This document shows, in pieces, positions 35,848 through 48,918 of a stretch of DNA of 64,000 nucleotides. The position numbers and the translations under genes are program-made. Below the pieces are notes generated by a model. That model saw only the letters and a list, made by a program, of their open reading frames with translations. It did not search any database and was not told the DNA's origin. The DNA is from Loxodes magnus (lineage: Eukaryota > Ciliophora > Karyorelictea > Loxodida > Loxodidae): positions 98,744 to 162,743 of the forward strand of contig CAMPDV010000886.1 in NCBI GenBank assembly GCA_946699065.1, read 5' to 3'. The first letter of the stretch is position 1. Each line of letters opens with the position of its first letter.

Positions 35848-38552
35848 TGAGACTATGGGACGTCAAGACAGGTACCTGTAAGACCATGAGTGGTCACACA
35901 GGATCTGTATTATCTGTGGATATATCCAGTTATTCAGAGTTCATCGTATCGGGAAGTAGAGATAAGACGGTGAGACTATGGGACGTCAAGACAGGTACCT
36001 GTAAGACCATGAGTGGTAACACTTATTCTGTATTATCTGTGAATATATCCAGTGATTCAGAGTTCATCGTATCGGGAAGTTGAGATAAGACGGTGAGACT
36101 ATGGGACGTCAAGACAGGTACCTGTAAGACCATGAGTGGTCACACAGATTGAGTATATGCTGTGGCTATATCCAGTGATTCAGAGTTCATCGTATCGGGA
36201 AGTAGAGATAAGACGGTGAGACTATGGGACGTCAAGACAGGTACCTGTAAGACCATGAGTGGTCACACAGATTGAGTATATGCTGTGGCTATATCCAGTG
36301 ATTCAGAGTTCATCGTATCGGGAAGTTGAGATAAGACGGTGAGACTATGGGACGTCAAGACAGGTACCTGTAAGACCATGAGTGGTCACACAGGATCTGT
36401 ATTATCTGTGGATATATCCAGTTATTCAGAGTTCATCGTATCGGGAAGTAGAGATAAGACGGTGAGACTATGGGACGTCAAGACAGGTACCTGTAAGACC
36501 ATGAGTGGTCACACAGGATCTGTATTATCTGTGGATATATCCAGTGATTCAGAGTTCATCGTATCGGGAAGTTGAGATAAGACGGTGAGACTATGGGACG
36601 TCAAGACAGGTACCTGTAAGACCATGAGTGGTCACGCTTATTCTTTATTATCTGTGAATATATCCAGTGATTCAGAGTTCATCGTATCGGGAAGTTGAGA
36701 TAAGACGGTGAGACTATGGGACGTCAAGACAGGTACCTGTAAGACCATGAGTGGTCATAAAAGTTCTGTATTATCTGTGGATATATCCAGTGATTCAGAG
36801 TTCATCGTATCGGGAAGTTGAGATAAGACGGTGAGACTATGGGACGTCAAGACAGGTACCTGTAAGACCATGAGTGGTCACGCTTATTCTGTATTATCTG
36901 TGAATATATCCAGTGATTCAGAGTTCATCGTATCGGGAAGTTGAGATAAGACGGTGAGACTATGGGACGTCAAGACAGGTACCTGTAAGACCATGAGTGG
37001 TCACACAGATTGAGTATATGCTGTGGCTATATCCAGTGATTCAGAGTTCATCGTATCGGGAAGTAGAGATAAGACGGTGAGACTATGGGACGTCAAGACA
37101 GGTACCTGTAAGACCATGAGTGGTCACACAGATTGAGTATATGCTGTGGCTATATCCAGTGATTCAGAGTTCATCGTATCGGGAAGTTGAGATAAGACGG
37201 TGAGACTATGGGACGTCAAGACAGGTACCTGTAAGACCATGAGTGGTCACACAGATTGAGTATATGCTGTGGCTATATCCAGTGATTCAGAGTTCATCGT
37301 ATCGGGAAGTTTAGATAAGACGGTGAGACTATGGGACGTCAAGACAGGTACCTGTAAGACCATGAGTGGTCACACAGATTGAGTATATGCTGTGGCTATA
37401 TCCAGTGATTCAGAGTTCATCGTATCGGGAAGTGATGATAAGACGGTGAGACTATGGGACGTCAAGACAGGTACCTGTAAAACCATGAGTGGTCATAAAA
37501 GTTCTGTATTATCTGTGGATATATCCAGTTATACAGAGTTCATCGTATCGGGAAGTTTAGATAAGACGGTGAGACTATGGGACGTCAAGACAGGTACCTG
37601 TAAGACCATGAGTGGTCATAAAAGTTCTGTATTATCTGTGGATATATCCAGTTATACAGAGTTCATCGTATCGGGAAGTTTAGATAAGACGGTGAGACTA
37701 TGGGACGTCAAGACAGGTACCTGTAAGACCATGAGTGGTCATAAAAGTTCTGTATTATCTGTGGATATATCCAGTTATACAGAGTTCATCGTATCGGGAA
37801 GTTGAGATAAGACGGTGAGACTATGGGACGTCAAGACAGGTACCTGTAAGACCATGAGTGGTCACACAGATTGAGTATATGCTGTGGATATATCCAGTTA
37901 TTCAGAGTTCATCGTATCGGGAAGTAGAGATAAGACGGTGAGACTATGGGACGTCAAGACAGGTACCTGTAAAACCATGAGTGGTCATAAAAGTTCTGTA
38001 TTATCTGTGGATATATCCAGTTATACAGAGTTCATCGTATCGGGAAGTTTAGATAAGACGGTGAGACTATGGGACGTCAAGACAGGTACCTGTAAGACCA
38101 TGAGTGGTCATAAAAGTTCTGTATTATCTGTGGATATATCCAGTTATACAGAGTTCATCGTATCGGGAAGTTGAGATAAGACGGTGAGACTATGGGACGT
38201 CAAGACAGGTACCTGTAAGATCATGAGTGGTCACACTAGTTAGGTATATGCTGTGGCTATATCCAGTGATTCAGAGTTCATCGTATCGGGAAGTAGAGAT
38301 AAGACGGTGAGACTATGGGACGTCAAGACAGGTACCTGTAAGACCATGAGTGGTCACACAGATTGAGTATATGCTGTGGCTATATCCAGTTATACAGAGT
38401 TCATCGTATCGGGAAGTGATGATAAGACGGTGAGACTATGGGACGTCAAGACAGGTACCTGTAAGACCATGAGTGGTCATAAAAGTTCTGTATTATCTGT
38501 GGATATATCCAGTTATACAGAGTTCATCGTATCGGGAAGTTGAGATAAGACG
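35848..38552 (+). repeat. Regular section with HTD-TGA runs and an HKSS-SYT triplet
   Basis: Open runs are 35,847-36,083, 36,339-36,575, 37,392-37,805 (three HKSS-SYT-L blades) and 37,884-38,174. The HTD-TGA runs near 36,130-36,330 and 36,990-37,400 resemble those near 28,200 and 33,100. Two monomers have a silent AAA ACC change in KTMS (about 37,480 and 37,972), each before an HKSS-SYT-L series. Confidence 0.8.
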
Positions 38553-39404
38553 GTGAGACTATGGGACGTCAAGACAGGTACCTGTAAGACCATGAGTGGT
38601 CACACTTATTCTGTATCATCTTTGAATATATCCAGTGATTCAGAGTTCATCGTATCGGGAAGTAGAGATAAGACGGTGAGACTATGGGACGTCAAGACAG
38701 GTACCTGTAAGACCATGAGTGGTCATAAAAGTTCTGTATTATCTGTGGATATATCCAGTTATACAGAGTTCATCGTATCGGGAAGTAGAGATAAGACGGT
38801 GAGACTATGGGACGTCAAGACAGGTACCTGTAAGACCATGAGTGGTCATAAAAGTTCTGTATTATCTGTGGCTATATCCAGTGATTCAGAGTTCATCGTA
38901 TCGGGAAGTTGAGATAAGACGGTGAGACTATGGGACGTCAAGACAGGTACCTGTAAGACCATGAGTGGTCATAAAAGTTCTGTATTATCTGTGGCTATAT
39001 CCAGTGATTCAGAGTTCATCGTATCGGGAAGTTTAGATAAGACGGTGAGACTATGGGACGTCAAGACAGGTACCTGTAAGACCATGAGTGGTAACACTTA
39101 TTCTGTATTATCTGTGAATATATCCAGTGATTCAGAGTTCATCGTATCGGGAAGTTGAGATAAGACGGTGAGACTATGGGACGTCAAGACAGGTACCTGT
39201 AAGACCATGAGTGGTCATAAAAGTTCTGTATTATCTGTGGATATATCCAGTTATACAGAGTTCATCGTATCGGGAAGTTTAGATAAGACGGTGAGACTAT
39301 GGGACGTCAAGACAGGTACCTGTAAGACCATGAGTGGTCACACTTATTCTGTATCATCTTTGAATATATCCAGTGATTCAGAGTTCATCGTATCGGGAAG
39401 TTGA
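38553..39404 (+). pseudogene. Open WD40 runs separated by TGA at residue 41
   Basis: Runs 38,553-38,912, 38,922-39,158 and 39,168-39,404 carry HTYS-SLN, HKSS-SYT, HKSS, NTYS and HTYS-SLN blades. Each run is separated from the next by one TGA. If the TGA were read as an amino acid the three would form one continuous reading frame. Confidence 0.55.
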
Positions 39405-40388
39405 GATAAGACGGTGAGACTATGGGACGTCAAGACAGGTACCTGTAAGACCATGAGTGGTCATAAAAGTTCTGTATTATCTGTGGATATATCCAGTTAT
39501 ACAGAGTTCATCGTATCGGGAAGTTGAGATAAGACGGTGAGACTATGGGACGTCAAGACAGGTACCTGTAAGACCATGAGTGGTCATAAAAGTTCTGTAT
39601 TATCTGTGGATATATCCAGTGATTCAGAGTTCGTCGTATCGGGAAGTTTAGATAAGACGGTGAGACTATGGGACGTCAAGACAGGTACCTGTAAGACCAT
39701 GAGTGGTCACACTTATTCTGTATCATCTGTGGCTATATCCAGTGATTCAGAGTTCATCGTATCGGGAAGTGATGATAAGACGGTGAGACTATGGGACGTC
39801 AAGACAGGTACCTGTAAGACCATGAGTGGTAACACTTATTCTGTATTATCTGTGAATATATCCAGTGATTCAGAGTTCATCGTATCGGGAAGTTGAGATA
39901 AGACGGTGAGACTATGGGACGTCAAGACAGGTACCTGTAAGACCATGAGTGGTCATAAAAGTTCTGTATTATCTGTGGATATATCCAGTTATACAGAGTT
40001 CATCGTATCGGGAAGTTGAGATAAGACGGTGAGACTATGGGACGTCAAGACAGGTACCTGTAAGACCATGAGTGGTCATAAAAGTTCTGTATTATCTGTG
40101 GATATATCCAGTGATTCAGAGTTCGTCGTATCGGGAAGTTTAGATAAGACGGTGAGACTATGGGACGTCAAGACAGGTACCTGTAAGACCATGAGTGGTC
40201 ACACTTATTCTGTATCATCTGTGGCTATATCCAGTGATTCAGAGTTCATCGTATCGGGAAGTGATGATAAGACGGTGAGACTATGGGACGTCAAGACAGG
40301 TACCTGTAAGACCATGAGTGGTAACACTTATTCTGTATTATCTGTGGATATATCCAGTGATTCAGAGTTCATCGTATCGGGAAGTTGA
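39405..40388 (+). repeat. Tetramer repeat, two copies of 492 bp
   Basis: The order HKSS-SYT-TGA, HKSS-EFV-L, HTYS-D, NTYS-TGA is repeated in direct tandem (39,405-39,896 and 39,897-40,388). The only difference noted is SVN against SVD in the NTYS monomer (aat against gat at about 40,346). Confidence 0.9.
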
Positions 40389-41003
40389 GATAAGACGGTG
40401 AGACTATGGGACGTCAAGACAGGTACCTGTAAGACCATGAGTGGTCACACTTATTCTGTATCATCTGTGGCTATATCCAGTGATTCAGAGTTCATCGTAT
40501 CGGGAAGTAGAGATAAGACGGTGAGACTATGGGACGTCAAGACAGGTACCTGTAAGACCATGAGTGGTCACACAGATTGAGTATATGCTGTGGCTATATC
40601 CAGTTATACAGAGTTCATCGTATCGGGAAGTGATGATAAGACGGTGAGACTATGGGACGTCAAGACAGGTACCTGTAAGACCATGAGTGGTCACACTTAT
40701 TCTGTATCATCTTTGAATATATCCAGTTATACAGAGTTCATCGTATCGGGAAGTTTAGATAAGACGGTGAGACTATGGGACGTCAAGACAGGTACCTGTA
40801 AGACCATGAGTGGTCACACTTATTCTGTATCATCTGTAGCTATATCCAGTGATTCAGAGTTCATCGTATCGGGAAGTTTAGATAAGACGGTGAGACTATG
40901 GGACGTCAAGACAGGTACCTGTAAGACCATGAGTGGTAACACTTATTCTGTATTATCTGTGAATATATCCAGTGATTCAGAGTTCATCGTATCGGGAAGT
41001 TGA

Positions 41004-42400
41004 GATAAGACGGTGAGACTATGGGACGTCAAGACAGGTACCTGTAAGACCATGAGTGGTCATAAAAGTTCTGTATTATCTGTGGATATATCCAGTTATA
41101 CAGAGTTCATCGTATCGGGAAGTAGAGATAAGACGGTGAGACTATGGGACGTCAAGACAGGTACCTGTAAGACCATGAGTGGTCACACTTATTCTGTATT
41201 ATCTGTGAATATATCCAGTGATTCAGAGTTCGTCGTATCGGGAAGTTTAGATAAGACGGTGAGACTATGGGACGTCAAGACAGGTACCTGTAAGACCATG
41301 AGTGGTCATAAAAGTTCTGTATTATCTGTGGATATATCCAGTGATTCAGAGTTCATCGTATCGGGAAGTTGAGATAAGACGGTGAGACTATGGGACGTCA
41401 AGACAGGTACCTGTAAGACCATGAGTGGTCACACTTATTCTGTATCATCTGTGGCTATATCCAGTGATTCAGAGTTCATCGTATCGGGAAGTAGAGATAA
41501 GACGGTGAGACTATGGGACGTCAAGACAGGTACCTGTAAGACCATGAGTGGTCACACAGATTGAGTATATGCTGTGGCTATATCCAGTTATACAGAGTTC
41601 ATCGTATCGGGAAGTGATGATAAGACGGTGAGACTATGGGACGTCAAGACAGGTACCTGTAAGACCATGAGTGGTCATAAAAGTTCTGTATTATCTGTGG
41701 ATATATCCAGTGATTCAGAGTTCGTCGTATCGGGAAGTTTAGATAAGACGGTGAGACTATGGGACGTCAAGACAGGTACCTGTAAGACCATGAGTGGTCA
41801 TAAAAGTTCTGTATTATCTGTGGCTATATCCAGTGATTCAGAGTTCATCGTATCGGGAAGTTGAGATAAGACGGTGAGACTATGGGACGTCAAGACAGGT
41901 ACCTGTAAGACCATGAGTGGTCATAAAAGTTCTGTATTATCTGTGGCTATATCCAGTGATTCAGAGTTCATCGTATCGGGAAGTGATGATAAGACGGTGA
42001 GACTATGGGACGTCAAGACAGGTACCTGTAAGACCATGAGTGGTAACACTTATTCTGTATTATCTGTGAATATATCCAGTGATTCAGAGTTCATCGTATC
42101 GGGAAGTTGAGATAAGACGGTGAGACTATGGGACGTCAAGACAGGTACCTGTAAGACCATGAGTGGTCATAAAAGTTCTGTATTATCTGTGGATATATCC
42201 AGTTATACAGAGTTCATCGTATCGGGAAGTAGAGATAAGACGGTGAGACTATGGGACGTCAAGACAGGTACCTGTAAGACCATGAGTGGTCACACTTATT
42301 CTGTATCATCTTTGAATATATCCAGTGATTCAGAGTTCATCGTATCGGGAAGTAGAGATAAGACGGTGAGACTATGGGACGTCAAGACAGGTACCTGTAA
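41004..42400 (+). repeat. Block duplicated at 2,706 bp (22 monomers), copy 1
   Basis: About eleven monomers, from HKSS-SYT-R and HTYS-SVN-EFV-L through HTD-TGA-SYT-D, NTYS-SVN and HTYS-SLN-R, have the same order as 43,710-45,106. Four successive open runs are identical in protein to their partners. The interval between the copies does not repeat. Confidence 0.9.
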
Positions 42401-42734
42401 GACCATGAGTGGTCATAAAAGTTCTGTATTATCTGTGGATATATCCAGTTATACAGAGTTCATCGTATCGGGAAGTTGAGATAAGACGGTGAGACTATGG
42501 GACGTCAAGACAGGTACCTGTAAGACCATGAGTGGTCATAAAAGTTCTGTATTATCTGTGGCTATATCCAGTGATTCAGAGTTCATCGTATCGGGAAGTT
42601 GAGATAAGACGGTGAGACTATGGGACGTCAAGACAGGTACCTGTAAGACCATGAGTGGTCATAAAAGTTCTGTATTATCTGTGGCTATATCCAGTGATTC
42701 AGAGTTCATCGTATCGGGAAGTTGAGATAAGACG

Positions 42735-43709
42735 GTGAGACTATGGGACGTCAAGACAGGTACCTGTAAGACCATGAGTGGTCATAAAAGTTCTGTATTA
42801 TCTGTGGATATATCCAGTTATACAGAGTTCATCGTATCGGGAAGTAGAGATAAGACGGTGAGACTATGGGACGTCAAGACAGGTACCTGTAAGACCATGA
42901 GTGGTCACACTTATTCTGTATCATCTTTGAATATATCCAGTGATTCAGAGTTCGTCGTATCGGGAAGTTTAGATAAGACGGTGAGACTATGGGACGTCAA
43001 GACAGGTACCTGTAAGACCATGAGTGGTCACACAGATTGAGTATATGCTGTGGCTATATCCAGTGATTCAGAGTTCATCGTATCGGGAAGTGATGATAAG
43101 ACGGTGAGACTATGGGACGTCAAGACAGGTACCTGTAAGACCATGAGTGGTCATAAAAGTTCTGTATTATCTGTGGATATATCCAGTGATTCAGAGTTCA
43201 TCGTATCGGGAAGTTTAGATAAGACGGTGAGACTATGGGACGTCAAGACAGGTACCTGTAAGACCATGAGTGGTCACACAGATTGAGTATATGCTGTGGC
43301 TATATCCAGTTATACAGAGTTCATCGTATCGGGAAGTTGAGATAAGACGGTGAGACTATGGGACGTCAAGACAGGTACCTGTAAGACCATGAGTGGTCAT
43401 AAAAGTTCTGTATCTTCTTTGAATATATCCAGTTATACAGAGTTCATCGTATCGGGAAGTAGAGATAAGACGGTGAGACTATGGGACGTCAAGACAGGTA
43501 CCTGTAAGACCATGAGTGGTCACACTTATTCTGTATCATCTGTGGCTATATCCAGTGATTCAGAGTTCATCGTATCGGGAAGTTTAGATAAGACGGTGAG
43601 ACTATGGGACGTCAAGACAGGTACCTGTAAGACCATGAGTGGTCACACTTATTCTGTATCATCTTTGAATATATCCAGTGATTCAGAGTTCATCGTATCG
43701 GGAAGTTGA
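42735..43709 (+). repeat. Section between the 2,706-bp copies
   Basis: Open runs are 42,735-43,040, 43,050-43,286 and 43,350-43,709. A unique monomer at about 43,408-43,425 reads HKSS-SVSSLN with tcttct instead of tcatct. It looks like a hybrid of the HKSS and HTYS-SLN types. Confidence 0.75.
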
Positions 43710-45106
43710 GATAAGACGGTGAGACTATGGGACGTCAAGACAGGTACCTGTAAGACCATGAGTGGTCATAAAAGTTCTGTATTATCTGTGGATATATCCA
43801 GTTATACAGAGTTCATCGTATCGGGAAGTAGAGATAAGACGGTGAGACTATGGGACGTCAAGACAGGTACCTGTAAGACCATGAGTGGTCACACTTATTC
43901 TGTATTATCTGTGAATATATCCAGTGATTCAGAGTTCGTCGTATCGGGAAGTTTAGATAAGACGGTGAGACTATGGGACGTCAAGACAGGTACCTGTAAG
44001 ACCATGAGTGGTCATAAAAGTTCTGTATTATCTGTGGATATATCCAGTGATTCAGAGTTCATCGTATCGGGAAGTTGAGATAAGACGGTGAGACTATGGG
44101 ACGTCAAGACAGGTACCTGTAAGACCATGAGTGGTCACACTTATTCTGTATCATCTGTGGCTATATCCAGTGATTCAGAGTTCATCGTATCGGGAAGTAG
44201 AGATAAGACGGTGAGACTATGGGACGTCAAGACAGGTACCTGTAAGACCATGAGTGGTCACACAGATTGAGTATATGCTGTGGCTATATCCAGTTATACA
44301 GAGTTCATCGTATCGGGAAGTGATGATAAGACGGTGAGACTATGGGACGTCAAGACAGGTACCTGTAAGACCATGAGTGGTCATAAAAGTTCTGTATTAT
44401 CTGTGGATATATCCAGTGATTCAGAGTTCGTCGTATCGGGAAGTTTAGATAAGACGGTGAGACTATGGGACGTCAAGACAGGTACCTGTAAGACCATGAG
44501 TGGTCATAAAAGTTCTGTATTATCTGTGGCTATATCCAGTGATTCAGAGTTCATCGTATCGGGAAGTTGAGATAAGACGGTGAGACTATGGGACGTCAAG
44601 ACAGGTACCTGTAAGACCATGAGTGGTCATAAAAGTTCTGTATTATCTGTGGCTATATCCAGTGATTCAGAGTTCATCGTATCGGGAAGTGATGATAAGA
44701 CGGTGAGACTATGGGACGTCAAGACAGGTACCTGTAAGACCATGAGTGGTAACACTTATTCTGTATTATCTGTGAATATATCCAGTGATTCAGAGTTCAT
44801 CGTATCGGGAAGTTGAGATAAGACGGTGAGACTATGGGACGTCAAGACAGGTACCTGTAAGACCATGAGTGGTCATAAAAGTTCTGTATTATCTGTGGAT
44901 ATATCCAGTTATACAGAGTTCATCGTATCGGGAAGTAGAGATAAGACGGTGAGACTATGGGACGTCAAGACAGGTACCTGTAAGACCATGAGTGGTCACA
45001 CTTATTCTGTATCATCTTTGAATATATCCAGTGATTCAGAGTTCATCGTATCGGGAAGTAGAGATAAGACGGTGAGACTATGGGACGTCAAGACAGGTAC
45101 CTGTAA
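43710..45106 (+). repeat. Block duplicated at 2,706 bp, copy 2
   Basis: It repeats the monomer order of 41,004-42,400 and stops where the next monomer is HTYS instead of HKSS. The chimeric monomer begins immediately after it, so the end of the duplication and the rearrangement may be connected. Confidence 0.9.
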
Positions 45107-45229
45107 GACCATGAGTGGTCACACTTATTCTGTATCGTATCTGTGGCTATGGGAGTGGTCATAAAAGTTCATCTGTGGATATATCCAGTTATACAGAGTT
45201 CATCGTATCGGGAAGTTGAGATAAGACGG
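45072..45229 (+). repeat. Chimeric 157-bp monomer
   Basis: Anchors at 45,072 and 45,229 are 157 bp apart, 34 more than normal. From about 45,135 the sequence passes from an HTYS blade into ATCTGTGGCTATGG, then GAGTGGTCATAAAAG, and returns to CATCTGTGGATATATCC. Parts of two monomers are thus joined at short shared words (ctgtggctat, tatggg). The frame moves by one. Confidence 0.88.
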
Positions 45230-45351
45230 TGAGACTATGGGACGTCAAGACAGGTACCTGTAAGACCATGAGTGGTCACACAGATTGAGTATATGCTGTG
45301 GCTATATCCAGTTATACAGAGTTCATCGTATCGGGAAGTTGAGATAAGACG

Positions 45352-46326
45352 GTGAGACTATGGGACGTCAAGACAGGTACCTGTAAGACCATGAGTGGTC
45401 ATAAAAGTTCTGTATTATCTGTGGCTATATCCAGTGATTCAGAGTTCATCGTATCGGGAAGTGATGATAAGACGGTGAGACTATGGGACGTCAAGACAGG
45501 TACCTGTAAGACCATGAGTGGTAACACTTATTCTGTATTATCTGTGAATATATCCAGTGATTCAGAGTTCATCGTATCGGAAAGTTTAGATAAGACGGTG
45601 AGACTATGGGACGTCAAGACAGGTACCTGTAAGACCATGAGTGGTCACACTTATTCTGTATTATCTGTGGATATATCCAGTTATACAGAGTTCATCGTAT
45701 CGGGAAGTAGAGATAAGACGGTGAGACTATGGGACGTCAAGACAGGTACCTGTAAGACCATGAGTGGTCACACTTATTCTGTATCATCTGTGAATATATC
45801 CAGTGATTCAGAGTTCATCGTATCGGGAAGTTGAGATAAGACGGTGAGACTATGGGACGTCAAGACAGGTACCTGTAAGACCATGAGTGGTCATAAAAGT
45901 TCTGTATTATCTGTGGATATATCCAGTTATACAGAGTTCATCGTATCGGGAAGTAGAGATAAGACGGTGAGACTATGGGACGTCAAGACAGGTACCTGTA
46001 AGACCATGAGTGGTCACACTTATTCTGTATCATCTTTGAATATATCCAGTTATACAGAGTTCATCGTTTCGGGAAGTTTAGATAAGACGGTGAGACTATG
46101 GGACGTCAAGACAGGTACCTGTAAGACCATGAGTGGTCACACTTATTCTGTATCATCTGTGGCTATATCCAGTGATTCAGAGTTCATCGTATCGGGAAGT
46201 TTAGATAAGACGGTGAGACTATGGGACGTCAAGACAGGTACCTGTAAGACCATGAGTGGTAACACTTATTCTGTATTATCTGTGGCTATATCCAGTGATT
46301 CAGAGTTCATCGTATCGGGAAGTTGA
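45352..46326 (+). pseudogene. Two adjoining open WD40 segments, four blades each
   Basis: Runs 45,352-45,834 and 45,844-46,326 are parted by a single TGA at residue 41. The first carries the SES variant (tcggaaagt, Gly to Glu) at about 45,579, which occurs only in the right part of the window. The second carries a silent GTT in IVSGS (46,064-46,070) that recurs 3,567 bp on at 49,631. Confidence 0.6.
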
Positions 46327-46518
46327 GATAAGACGGTGAGACTATGGGACGTCAAGACAGGTACCTGTAAGACCATGAGTGGTCACACTTATTCTGTATC
46401 ATCTGTGGCTATATCCAGTGATTCAGAGTTCATCGTATCGGGAAGTTGAGATAAGACGGTGAGACTATGGGACGTCAAGACAGGTACCTGTAAGACCATG
46501 AGTGGTCACACAGATTGA

Positions 46519-48363
46519 GTATATGCTGTGGCTATATCCAGTTATACAGAGTTCATCGTATCGGGAAGTGATGATAAGACGGTGAGACTATGGGACGTCA
46601 AGACAGGTACCTGTAAGACCATGAGTGGTCACACTTATTCTGTATCATCTTTGAATATATCCAGTTATACAGAGTTCATCGTATCGGGAAGTTTAGATAA
46701 GACGGTGAGACTATGGGACGTCAAGACAGGTACCTGTAAGACCATGAGTGGTCACACAGATTGAGTATATGCTGTGGCTATATCCAGTTATACAGAGTTC
46801 ATCGTATCGGGAAGTGATGATAAGACGGTGAGACTATGGGACGTCAAGACAGGTACCTGTAAGACCATGAGTGGTCACACAGATTGAGTATATGCTGTGG
46901 CTATATCCAGTTATACAGAGTTCATCGTATCGGGAAGTGATGATAAGACGGTGAGACTATGGGACGTCAAGACAGGTACCTTTAAGACCATGAGTGGTCA
47001 CACTTATTCTGTATCATCTTTGAATATATCCAGTTATACAGAGTTCATCGTATCGGGAAGTTTAGATAAGACGGTGAGACTATGGGACGTCAAGACAGGT
47101 ACCTGTAAGACCATGAGTGGTCACACAGATTGAGTATATGCTGTGGCTATATCCAGTTATACAGAGTTCATCGTATCGGGAAGTTTAGATAAGACGGTGA
47201 GACTATGGGACGTCAAGACAGGTACCTGTAAGACCATGAGTGGTCACACTTATTCTGTATCATCTGTGGCTATATCCAGTGATTCAGAGTTCATCGTATC
47301 GGGAAGTTTAGATAAGACGGTGAGACTATGGGACGTCAAGACAGGTACCTGTAAGACCATGAGTGGTAACACTTATTCTGTATTATCTGTGAATATATCC
47401 AGTGATTCAGAGTTCATCGTATCGGAAAGTGATGATAAGACGGTGAGACTATGGGACGTCAAGACAGGTACCTGTAAGACCATGAGTGGTCATAAAAGTT
47501 CTGTATTATCTGTGGATATATCCAGTTATACAGAGTTCATCGTATCGGGAAGTAGAGATAAGACGGTGAGACTATGGGACGTCAAGACAGGTACCTGTAA
47601 GACCATGAGTGGTCACACTTATTCTGTATCATCTGTGGCTATATCCAGTGATTCAGAGTTCATCGTATCGGGAAGTTGAGATAAGACGGTGAGACTATGG
47701 GACGTCAAGACAGGTACCTGTAAGACCATGAGTGGTCACACAGATTGAGTATATGCTGTGGCTATATCCAGTTATACAGAGTTCATCGTATCGGGAAGTG
47801 ATGATAAGACGGTGAGACTATGGGACGTCAAGACAGGTACCTGTAAGACCATGAGTGGTCACACTTATTCTGTATCATCTTTGAATATATCCAGTTATAC
47901 AGAGTTCATCGTATCGGGAAGTTTAGATAAGACGGTGAGACTATGGGACGTCAAGACAGGTACCTGTAAGACCATGAGTGGTCACACAGATTGAGTATAT
48001 GCTGTGGCTATATCCAGTTATACAGAGTTCATCGTATCGGGAAGTAGAGATAAGACGGTGAGACTATGGGACGTCAAGACAGGTACCTGTAAGACCATGA
48101 GTGGTCACACAGATTGAGTATATGCTGTGGCTATATCCAGTTATACAGAGTTCATCGTATCGGGAAGTGATGATAAGACGGTGAGACTATGGGACGTCAA
48201 GACAGGTACCTGTAAGACCATGAGTGGTCACACTTATTCTGTATCATCTTTGAATATATCCAGTTATACAGAGTTCATCGTATCGGGAAGTTTAGATAAG
48301 ACGGTGAGACTATGGGACGTCAAGACAGGTACCTGTAAGACCATGAGTGGTCACACAGATTGA
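46519..48363 (+). repeat. Nested trimer (369 bp) and decamer (1,230 bp) repeats
   Basis: The set HTD-TGA-SYT-D, HTYS-SLN-SYT-L, HTD-TGA-SYT is seen at 46,528 and 46,897, and again at 47,758 and 48,127. The spacing is 369 bp within each pair and 1,230 bp between pairs. One copy has TTT for TGT in GTCK (about 46,981), a Cys to Phe singleton that also breaks the GGTACCTGT palindrome. The open run 47,143-47,679 lies between the pairs. Confidence 0.85.
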
Positions 48364-48663
48364 GTATATGCTGTGGCTATATCCAGTTATACAGAGTTCA
48401 TCGTATCGGGAAGTGATGATAAGACGGTGAGACTATGGGACGTCAAGACAGGTACCTGTAAGACCATGAGTGGTCATAAAAGTTCTGTATTATCTGTGGA
48501 TATATCCAGTGATTCAGAGTTCGTCGTATCGGGAAGTTTAGATAAGACGGTGAGACTATGGGACGTCAAGACAGGTACCTGTAAGACCATGAGTGGTCAC
48601 ACTTATTCTGTATCATCTGTGGCTATATCCAGTGATTCAGAGTTCATCGTATCGGGAAGTTGA

Positions 48664-48918
48664 GATAAGACGGTGAGACTATGGGACGTCAAGACAGGTA
48701 CCTGTAAGACCATGAGTGGTCATAAAAGTTCTGTATCATCTGTGGCTATATCCAGTGATTCAGAGTTCATCGTATCGGGAAGTGATGATAAGACGGTGAG
48801 ACTATGGGACGTCAAGACAGGTACCTGTAAGACCATGAGTGGTCACACAGATTGAGTATATGCAGTGGCTATATCCAGTGATTCAGAGTTCATCGTATCG
48901 GGAAGTTGAGATAAGACG
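48664..48918 (+). repeat. First copy of the right-half hexamer cassette (start)
   Basis: The order HKSS-SSVA-D, then HTD-TGA with gcagtggct (silent GCA), then HKSS-SYT-D, HKSS-D and HKSS with a silent TCA begins here. It recurs, complete or in part, near 51,010, 51,748, 57,898, 58,920, 59,920 and 60,850. Confidence 0.8.
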
